Below are positions 1-5,239 of a DNA stretch of 9,885 bases, piece after piece. Origin of the DNA: an uncultured Muribaculaceae bacterium (GTDB lineage Bacteria > Bacteroidota > Bacteroidia > Bacteroidales > Muribaculaceae); contig CAJUIJ010000082.1 in the NCBI GenBank assembly GCA_910586175.1, positions 1,288-11,172 on the forward strand, read 5' to 3'. The first letter of the stretch is position 1; every line of letters starts with the position of its first letter. The notes under the pieces are model-generated. The model was given only the letters and a program-made list of their open reading frames with translations, was not told the DNA's origin and made no database searches. The translations under genes and the position numbers were made by a program.

Positions 1-25
1 TTGCATTGCGGTTTTGGAGGTGTGC

Positions 26-55
26 GAGCGCAAAGCGCAAGTGAGCGCAAAGCGC
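26..55. repeat. Two direct copies of a 13-bp GCGC-flanked motif
   Basis: The 13-mer GAGCGCAAAGCGC occurs at 26-38 and again at 43-55, a 17-bp period. Each copy contains GCGC-AAA-GCGC, so each could form a 4-bp stem with a 3-nt loop. A purine tract made of repeated GAAAAA units follows directly (56-73). The function is unknown. It may belong to the 3' end or 3' flank of a gene lying before the window. Confidence 0.5.
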
Positions 56-72
56 GAAAAAGAAAAAGAAAA

Positions 73-92
73 AGGTCGACTCACGTCGACCT
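73..92. terminator. Hairpin, possible bidirectional terminator
   Basis: The arms AGGTCGAC (73-80) and GTCGACCT (85-92) are perfectly complementary over 8 bp with a 4-nt loop. On the minus strand the stem is followed by a long T-rich run, the complement of the GAAAAA-type tract at 57-72. On the plus strand only a weak TAATTTCTT follows. The likely job is to end transcription of a gene left of the window. The strong U-tract, however, would act on transcripts coming from the right. No gene in view needs that, so the direction is unresolved. Confidence 0.4.
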
Positions 93-252
93 AATTTCTT
101 AATTAAAACAACAATAACAACTTTTTCAGAACGCTTATAGCAGTATTTCTTTATAACACCTATATGTTTTTCAAACCTTACATCACTATAACATCACCCC
201 AGCCAAAAAGGTTTGATGAAAACAAAAAAATTTTTCACACCCTCTCCAACCG

Positions 253-1173
253 ATGAAGGAACTGATCAACAAATACGTCTGGATAGTAGACACACTGAAC
301 CGCTATGACCGTCTGACCCGCAAGGAGTTGAACGACCTGTGGCGACGTTCTGCCTATGGTGACGGCAACGATATGCCGGAACGCACATTCTACAATTACC
401 GCCGTGGCATAGAGGAAAATTTTCACATCGACATCCTCTGCGACAAGACGGGACATTACTACATAGACCCGGGCCAGCGCGAACAAAACAAGAGCGTCAC
501 CAACTGGCTTCTCGAATCGTATGCCGCCAACTCCGCCTTGAAGGAGTCCTCAATCCCCACGGAGCGCATATCGGTAGAAGATGTGCCGTCGGCCAGAGAG
601 TACCTACCATTAGTGCTCGGTGCGATAGGCGATTCTTCACGAATCCGCTTCACCTACGCAGGCTTCTCCCGCTCCTTGCCGGAGAGGGACATCGTTTTCG
701 ACCCTTATTTCGTGAAGCGCTACAAGCAACGCTGGTATATGATAGGGCTTAAACGGAAATCGAACGACATCCGCACCTACGCCCTCGACCGAGTCAAGGA
801 GATGGTCACGCTCAACGAGCATTTCAAGATGCCCGACATCACTCCCGAACCATTCTTCTCCAACATCATAGGCATAACCGAATCAAAGGGTCGGGTGCGC
901 GATGTCAAGATTATGACAACACCCGTACAGGCTAAGTATTTCCGCGCCCTGCCATTCCATCCTTCGCAGCAGGAAACCATACACGACAAGTATTCAATAT
1001 TCACCTACCGTCTTAAGCTCAATTACGAACTCGTGCATGAGCTCCTAAGCTTCGGCTCCTCACTCAAGGTTATAAACCCGCCGGAACTCGTCACGATGAT
1101 CCGCATGGAGCTTATCGACTCTCTCTCGCTCTACGACCGCCACGACTCCGTGCCGGGACAAAACAACAAATAA
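253..1173 (+). CDS. WYL-domain transcriptional regulator
   Basis: A 306-residue protein. The N-terminal 70 or so residues look like a winged helix-turn-helix: the segment LTRKELNDLW (21-30) and MPERTFYNYRRGIEE (41-55) resemble the recognition region of WYL regulators. Residues about 117-190 form the WYL domain, with FDPY at 149-152, the RWYMIG motif at 160-165 and RTYALDRV at 174-181. The C-terminal part, about 217-292, fits the WCX extension. In this family the WYL Sm-like fold senses a ligand, often a nucleic acid or nucleotide, and controls DNA binding; the ligand here is unknown. The ATG at 253 is the first start in frame and gives a complete HTH. No Shine-Dalgarno site is visible, as is usual in Bacteroidetes. 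The gene is followed by its own terminator, so it is probably monocistronic. The target genes cannot be told from the window. Confidence 0.85.
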   Translation: MKELINKYVWIVDTLNRYDRLTRKELNDLWRRSAYGDGNDMPERTFYNYRRGIEENFHIDILCDKTGHYYIDPGQREQNKSVTNWLLESYAANSALKESSIPTERISVEDVPSAREYLPLVLGAIGDSSRIRFTYAGFSRSLPERDIVFDPYFVKRYKQRWYMIGLKRKSNDIRTYALDRVKEMVTLNEHFKMPDITPEPFFSNIIGITESKGRVRDVKIMTTPVQAKYFRALPFHPSQQETIHDKYSIFTYRLKLNYELVHELLSFGSSLKVINPPELVTMIRMELIDSLSLYDRHDSVPGQNNK

Positions 1174-1191
1174 CGCCCCCAAGCGTTTTTT
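1172..1191 (+). terminator. Intrinsic terminator of the WYL gene
   Basis: AACGC (1172-1176) pairs with GCGTT (1183-1187) around a 6-nt loop, and the T-run continues to 1191. The stem begins inside the TAA stop codon of the WYL gene. The stem is short, but the position and T-tract are typical of a rho-independent terminator. Confidence 0.55.
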
Positions 1192-1201
1192 CTATTATAA
1201 G

Positions 1202-1327
1202 GCCTATCAGCCCTATTAGACTTATCTGGCTTATCTGGCTTATCAGCCCTATTAGCCCCATCAGGCTTATCTGGCTTATTAGCCCTATTAGCCCCATCAG
1301 GCTTATTAGCCTTATCAGCCCCATTAT
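1202..1327. repeat. Degenerate 9-bp tandem repeat array, about 14 units
   Basis: The array reads in 9-bp steps without indels. Units include GCCTATCAG, CCCTATTAG, ACTTATCTG, GCTTATCTG, GCTTATCAG, CCCCATCAG, GCTTATTAG and CCTTATCAG; the last unit, CCCCATTAT, is degenerate. The consensus is roughly SCYTATYAG. Units alternate in a higher-order pattern: GCTTATCTG/GCTTATYAG followed by CCCTATTAG and CCCCATCAG occurs twice (1229-1264 and 1265-1300). The array fills the gap between the WYL terminator and obgE, ending 20 bp before the obgE start. Because 9 is a multiple of 3, several frames stay open through it, which produces spurious periodic peptides (LIGLIS-like on the minus strand). I recall such strings in short predicted proteins of other Bacteroidales, which suggests a dispersed repeat family. 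Its function is unknown. Confidence 0.85.
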
Positions 1328-1347
1328 AACCCAAAAGAAAAAAGACA

Positions 1348-2520
1348 ATGGCAGATTCCAACTTCATAGACTACGTAAAGATTCTTTGCCGCTCGGGCAA
1401 GGGTGGTGCCGGCAGCCGCCATTACCATCGTGCCAAATATATCCCCAAGGGAGGACCCGACGGGGGTGACGGAGGCCGCGGCGGCCACATAATATTGCGT
1501 GGCAGCAGCCACATGTGGACCCTTCTCCCCTTGCGCTACCAACGCCATATCTTCGCCACCAACGGCGAGAGCGGCGGTGCAGGCCGAAGCCACGGCAAGG
1601 ATGGTGAAGACCGCATCATAGAGGTGCCCGTCGGCACCGCCGTCTTCGATGCAGACTCGGGTGAGTTCCTCTGCGAGGTGACCCGCGACGGTGAGGAGAT
1701 TTACCTGCTCCGGGGCGGTAAGGGTGGACTCGGCAATGTGCATTTCGCCACCTCGACCAACCGTGCCCCCCGATATGCACAGCCAGGCCAACCCTCCATC
1801 GAGAAAGCCGTGGTGCTCGAGCTCAAGCTTCTCGGAGACGTGGGTCTCGTGGGCTTCCCTAACGCCGGAAAGTCCACATTGCTCGCAGCTGTCTCTGCCG
1901 CCAAGCCTAAGGTGGCAGACTATCCCTTCACCACCATGGAGCCTCAGCTTGGCATCGTAAGCTATCGTGGTGACCGTTCGTTCGTAATGGCCGACATACC
2001 GGGCATCATTGAGGGTGCCGCTGAGGGCAAAGGTCTCGGTCTCCGTTTTCTCCGCCACATCGAGCGCAATGCTGTGCTGCTCTTCATGGTGCCTGCCGAC
2101 TCCGACGACATTGCCAAAGACTATAATATCCTCCTCAACGAAGTGCGAGAGTTCAATCCGGACCTCGCCACAAAGAGCCGGGTGCTCGCCATAAGCAAGT
2201 CTGATATGCTCGACGACGAACTCCGCGAAGAGATCGCCAAGACCCTTCCGGACGATTGCCCCACGATTTTCATATCAGCAGTAACCGGACAGGGCATACC
2301 CGAACTCAAGGATCTCCTATGGCGAGAAATCACCTCCGAGGATAACCAGACCGACTACGCCATAACTCACCGTCCGCTCGACATAAGGCACCGTGTGGCC
2401 GAGGAAGACAATTTCATCTTCGAGCCTGAACCGATAGAAGATGACGACGAGCTGAACCTCGAGACCGACGAAGACTGGGAAGATGAGTTCTGGGACGAAG
2501 AATCTTCTGTAAACAGCTAA
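1348..2520 (+). CDS. obgE: Obg family GTPase
   Basis: A 390-residue cytoplasmic P-loop GTPase that associates with the large ribosomal subunit in assembly and stress control. Residues 1-158 are the glycine-rich Obg fold (GKGGAG at 18-23, PKGGPDGGDGGRGG at 33-46, GGKGGLGN at 123-130). The G domain follows: G1 GFPNAGKST at 169-177, switch I around DYPFTTMEP at 191-199, G3 DIPG at 216-219, G4 SKSD at 283-286 and G5 SAVTG at 310-314. The G4 box has serine in place of the usual asparagine of NKxD. I recall similar T/SKSD forms in other Bacteroidetes Obg proteins. There is no OCT domain; the protein ends in a strongly acidic tail (about 359-387). The ATG at 1348 begins the conserved NFIDYVKI-type N-terminus and follows an A-rich leader, the usual translation signal in this phylum. 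The gene I would expect upstream in many Bacteroidales, adk, is not here. Confidence 0.97.
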   Translation: MADSNFIDYVKILCRSGKGGAGSRHYHRAKYIPKGGPDGGDGGRGGHIILRGSSHMWTLLPLRYQRHIFATNGESGGAGRSHGKDGEDRIIEVPVGTAVFDADSGEFLCEVTRDGEEIYLLRGGKGGLGNVHFATSTNRAPRYAQPGQPSIEKAVVLELKLLGDVGLVGFPNAGKSTLLAAVSAAKPKVADYPFTTMEPQLGIVSYRGDRSFVMADIPGIIEGAAEGKGLGLRFLRHIERNAVLLFMVPADSDDIAKDYNILLNEVREFNPDLATKSRVLAISKSDMLDDELREEIAKTLPDDCPTIFISAVTGQGIPELKDLLWREITSEDNQTDYAITHRPLDIRHRVAEEDNFIFEPEPIEDDDELNLETDEDWEDEFWDEESSVNS

Positions 2521-2545
2521 AAGTCATAATAACTTTATGACTTTT
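2519..2545 (+). terminator. AT-rich hairpin at the obgE stop codon
   Basis: The perfect 11-bp arms are 2519-2529 and 2535-2545 (AAAAGTCATAA / TTATGACTTTT read outward to inward), with a 5-nt loop. The left arm starts within the obgE TAA stop codon. The right arm ends in four T, with a further T-rich stretch beyond. The acyltransferase starts only 18 bp later on the same strand, so this could be a weak terminator, an attenuator or an mRNA 3'-end stabiliser within an operon. Confidence 0.5.
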
Positions 2546-2563
2546 AGTTAATTAAACAAACTC

Positions 2564-3388
2564 ATGCTTCAGATTGACTTGACCGGCATAATACGTTCCC
2601 GCGTGTCGGGTTGGAAGGGGAAGCTGATTCCCGGCTTCCTGCTCCGCCGGCTCGAGAAGCTGATTCGCCAGGACCGGCTGAATGAGCTTCTCCGCATCAC
2701 TTATCCCGCCACCGGCAGCAAGTTCTCCAAGGCTATCTACGACACTCTCGGCATTACGCTCGATGTCAATGGCATCAACAATATCCCGTCGGAGGGGCGC
2801 TTTATTTTCGCATCGAATCATCCGCTCGGCGGACTCGACGGCATGGGTATCGTCAAGGTGCTCGGCGAGCATTATGGCGACGATAATATCCGTTTCCTCG
2901 TAAACGACCTCCTCATGCACGTGGAGCCTCTACGCACCGTATTCCTGCCAATCAATAAGTATGGTGCGCAAGGGCGAACTGCCGCTGCCGCCATAGCAAC
3001 CACTTACGAATCTGACAAGCAGGTGATTATATTTCCGGCAGGCCTCGTGTCGCGTCTGCACGATGATGGCAGCGTGCGCGACCTCGAGTGGCATAAGTCG
3101 TTCGTGCAGAAGGCCGTGCAATATCAACGCGACATTATACCCATGCGTTTCGATGGTCTGAACCGCCCCAAGTTCTACCGTCTGGCCCGATGGCGCAAGA
3201 AGTCGGGCATAAAGGTCAACCTGGAGCAGGCTATGCTTCCCGCCGAGTTATGCGAGGCGAGCGGCAAGAAGTTCGCGATAAACTTCCTCCCGCCCGTGAA
3301 GTGGCAAACCCTACGCGACCGAATCAAGGCCGGAGAATCACCCACCGACATAGCAGCATCGCTGCGCGACGCACTATATCAGCATTGA
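2564..3388 (+). CDS. PlsC-like lipid acyltransferase
   Basis: A 274-residue protein of the lysophospholipid acyltransferase superfamily, which moves fatty acyl groups onto lysolipid or glycerol-phosphate acceptors at the inner membrane. The catalytic block is SNHPLGGLDGMG at 84-95, with H86 and D92. The spacing is therefore H-x5-D, where classical PlsC has H-x4-D. I recall the NHPxGxLDG form from a hemolysin/ornithine-lipid-type branch of the superfamily. The second block is around PINKYGAQGR (129-138), and the third is FPAGLVSR at 157-164, with FPAG in place of the usual FPEG. IIPMRFDG (191-198) fits the fourth block. There is no convincing hydrophobic signal or transmembrane segment, so peripheral attachment is likely. 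It lies 43 bp after obgE and may share its transcript. The substrate could be lysophosphatidic acid or an amino-acid lipid precursor; the sequence does not decide. Confidence 0.82.
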   Translation: MLQIDLTGIIRSRVSGWKGKLIPGFLLRRLEKLIRQDRLNELLRITYPATGSKFSKAIYDTLGITLDVNGINNIPSEGRFIFASNHPLGGLDGMGIVKVLGEHYGDDNIRFLVNDLLMHVEPLRTVFLPINKYGAQGRTAAAAIATTYESDKQVIIFPAGLVSRLHDDGSVRDLEWHKSFVQKAVQYQRDIIPMRFDGLNRPKFYRLARWRKKSGIKVNLEQAMLPAELCEASGKKFAINFLPPVKWQTLRDRIKAGESPTDIAASLRDALYQH

Positions 3389-3444
3389 TAATATAATTAC
3401 GGCAGTTGCGGCATTTCGCCACAACTGCCGTAATTATATTATCA
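3386..3444. terminator. Perfect 23-bp inverted repeat between convergent genes
   Basis: The arm 3386-3408 is exactly complementary to 3422-3444. The inner GGC (3410-3412) can also pair with GCC (3418-3420) across one mismatch, leaving a 5-nt loop. The left arm begins with the TGA stop codon of the acyltransferase, and the right arm ends 10 bp before the stop of the convergent GH5 gene. The outer half is A+T-rich and the inner half G+C-rich, so either transcript would form a G+C-rich hairpin followed by an A/U-rich stretch. The best reading is a shared bidirectional terminator. Confidence 0.72.
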
Positions 3445-3454
3445 TAAGCAATTA

Positions 3455-4966
3455 TCAATATCGTATTTTCTTGACTGCCATGCCTTGGCGCACTATATAT
3501 ATGCCACCCGGCTGCATCTCATTCACGCGCACTCCTTGCAGCGTGTAGATTTCATAAGGCTTGTCAAAGTCGATTCCGGCCTGTGCCGCGCCATCCTCTC
3601 CTAAGATAATCTCCTGCACTCCTGTGTTGCCGGGACGCACCACCGCCACCTTGTGAACCTTGTAACCATGGCCTTTCAAGTATATGCCGTCGTTATTGAC
3701 TCCGCGAAGCAACGTGCCGTCGCTCATCGGAATAACATATTCGCTTCCTGAAATCGGCTCGTAGTCGATATATTTGTTCCAGTCATCGCCGGTCAGCTTG
3801 TATACCACCTGAATCTCGGCCCCGCTGTCGCAGCTCACGTAGAGCTTCACCTTGTCTTTCGATGTAAGATTGCCGCCCAATACGTTTCGCTCTATATGAT
3901 AGGTGTCATCCCAGCTCGCTATGTACTGTTCGGGCTGCGCCACCACGGTCTCACCCGCATCTCCGGGCTTTATCGGCTCTTCCGGTTCACCGGGGTCTTC
4001 GCCCCCACCTTCGCCAAACACGCTGCATTCCACAGCCGTATCCTGTATGCCGTTACGTCCTTTCACCGTATTGGTGCCGTTGGGCTTATAATAGGAGTCG
4101 TCATAGCCGCCAAACATATCGCACGCCTCTGTGCCACCTCCGTTGCCGGTCCACGACCATACCATCCAGCCCATATTCTTCTCTTTGGTGTAGTCAAGTA
4201 TCGTCTGCCAAGCTATGCTGTGGCCCTGATGCTCGCAGGCAAACTCGCCAAGTATAACCGGCACCCCTATATTAAGGGCATTGTCGATGTTGCTGCGCAC
4301 ATTATAATCCGAACCGGCGGCATCCTGGTAGAAGTGCATCGAGAATATGGTATTATTCTCACTGTCGCATGCGGCAACCTCCGCACCCTTATTGAAGATG
4401 CTGCGCGGATACTGCCCGTAACCGGCGCAGTCAACCACCAAGGTGTTCTTTATACCGGCATTGCGAAGTGCGGGTATCGCCTTCTTATATCCGTCGGCCC
4501 AGGGGTCAATATGCCATGAACCGTACCATTCGTTTGAGATGTTGAGCAGCACTGTCTTGCGGTGTGCGTTGAGCACATCTTTCATCTCTATCCAGAAGTT
4601 CACCGCCCGCTCCAAGTCAGAATAGTTGTCCGAACCGGTCTCATCGTGAGTATTGAATACCGCAATCAGCTTATTTTCTTCACATATGCCTATAAGCCGC
4701 TCCAGATCGGCAGCTGAGCATTTCTGCCATCTCGCCCCGTCGGCAAGCTGTATGCGTATCACATTGGAGCCGATGCGCTTGGCTGCCGGTATCACGCTGT
4801 ATTCATGGCCACGTTGCCACGCCCATGAATAGTTGACACCCCTCATCACGAACTCCTTGCCGTTGGCATCCATAAGCTTAGTGCCGCTCGTATAGAAGCC
4901 GTCGGCCGCAATGGCACTTCCCATCACGCCCAATGCCCCTGCAAGAATTGTAGCTAATTTCTTCAA
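3455..4966 (-). CDS. Secreted GH5 beta-mannanase-like glycoside hydrolase
   Basis: A 503-residue exported enzyme. Residues 1-20 are a signal peptide (KK, hydrophobic core, AIA before the cut). Residues about 22-318 are a GH5 catalytic barrel closest, from memory, to subfamily 8 bacterial endo-beta-1,4-mannanases: GFYTSGTKLMDANG (23-36), FVMRGVN (39-45), acid/base E146 in NISNEWYGSW, nucleophile E241 in VILGEFACE, and MGWMVWSWTGNGGG (265-278). An acidic Gly/Pro/Glu linker (about 318-336) leads to a domain of unknown family (about 338-446), probably a beta-sandwich that binds carbohydrate. The last 35 or so residues (YTLQGVRV, GGIYIVRQG, final KKIRY) resemble a type A C-terminal sorting signal of the type IX secretion system. 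The start is TTG at 4966: there is no upstream ATG before an in-frame stop, and the next ATG (codon 15) would cut into the signal peptide. No SusC/SusD, transporter or other glycanase genes adjoin it. Endoglucanase activity is a less likely alternative. Confidence 0.88.
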   Translation of the reverse strand: MKKLATILAGALGVMGSAIAADGFYTSGTKLMDANGKEFVMRGVNYSWAWQRGHEYSVIPAAKRIGSNVIRIQLADGARWQKCSAADLERLIGICEENKLIAVFNTHDETGSDNYSDLERAVNFWIEMKDVLNAHRKTVLLNISNEWYGSWHIDPWADGYKKAIPALRNAGIKNTLVVDCAGYGQYPRSIFNKGAEVAACDSENNTIFSMHFYQDAAGSDYNVRSNIDNALNIGVPVILGEFACEHQGHSIAWQTILDYTKEKNMGWMVWSWTGNGGGTEACDMFGGYDDSYYKPNGTNTVKGRNGIQDTAVECSVFGEGGGEDPGEPEEPIKPGDAGETVVAQPEQYIASWDDTYHIERNVLGGNLTSKDKVKLYVSCDSGAEIQVVYKLTGDDWNKYIDYEPISGSEYVIPMSDGTLLRGVNNDGIYLKGHGYKVHKVAVVRPGNTGVQEIILGEDGAAQAGIDFDKPYEIYTLQGVRVNEMQPGGIYIVRQGMAVKKIRY

Positions 4967-5121
4967 GTCTGTTAGATTTTATTGGTTATTGTTTCGGCTG
5001 CAAATTAACAAAACTTTTAATGTTAAAACTCACACTCTTTTTTCTCTTCATTACACTTTTTTGACATTTGCGCATCACCTCTGCATCATGATTGCCATTC
5101 AACTGCCATTCGCGAAAATAT

Positions 5122-5160
5122 ATTTGCAAGTTCACATATTTCTGACTAAATTTGCAAGTT
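5122..5160 (+). repeat. Direct repeat of an 11-mer over the yidC promoter
   Basis: ATTTGCAAGTT occurs at 5122-5132 and again at 5150-5160, a 28-bp period. Both copies overlap a TAnnTTTG box (5119-5126 and 5147-5154). They may be tandem promoters, or an operator repeated about every third helical turn. Confidence 0.55.
5123..5154 (+). promoter_or_regulatory. Probable yidC promoter, Bacteroidetes type
   Basis: TTTG at 5123-5126 and TAAATTTG at 5147-5154 are separated by 20 bp. This matches the Bacteroidetes sigma-ABfr pattern of a TTTG -33 box and a TAnnTTTG -7 box. Transcription would start near 5160, giving a leader of about 80 nt before the yidC ATG. The -33 box is itself part of a second perfect TAnnTTTG match (TATATTTG, 5119-5126). 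Confidence 0.65.
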
Positions 5161-5239
5161 GGTATGCCCATGCCTCTGCATGTGCATCACCGCATATCAG
5201 CTTATAAACTCATAAAACCCAAAGACATAAGAAGATACA

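Noticed and set aside
2..94. C-terminal fragment of an upstream gene (open frame to TAA at 92)
   Set aside because: The peptide is a short Lys/Glu/Arg-rich string made by the repeats, and its stop lies in the hairpin; it cannot be told from chance without the sequence to the left.
1202..1327. Possible CRISPR array
   Set aside because: Units are 9 bp, contiguous and without spacers, and no cas gene is present.
1112..1367. Two minus-strand frames reading periodic LIGLIS- or NKPD-like peptides
   Set aside because: They are translations of the 9-bp tandem array; the period, a multiple of three, keeps frames open. No independent sign of coding.
1324..2058. Long minus-strand open frame (244 codons) opposite obgE
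   Set aside because: It is the antisense shadow of the conserved Obg fold and P-loop region, with no recognisable domain; G+C-rich codon bias opens such frames.
3386..3444. The 23-bp palindrome as a MITE or other mobile element
   Set aside because: No target-site duplication or internal sequence; its place between convergent stop codons fits a terminator better.
3896..4519. Plus-strand open frame (207 codons) opposite the mannanase
   Set aside because: It lies entirely within the GH5 catalytic gene, which has clear motifs in the other strand; no domain is recognisable.
5001..5007. Minus-strand TAATTTG as the -7 box of the mannanase promoter
   Set aside because: It is one base short of TAnnTTTG and has no TTTG at the right distance upstream; too weak to list.
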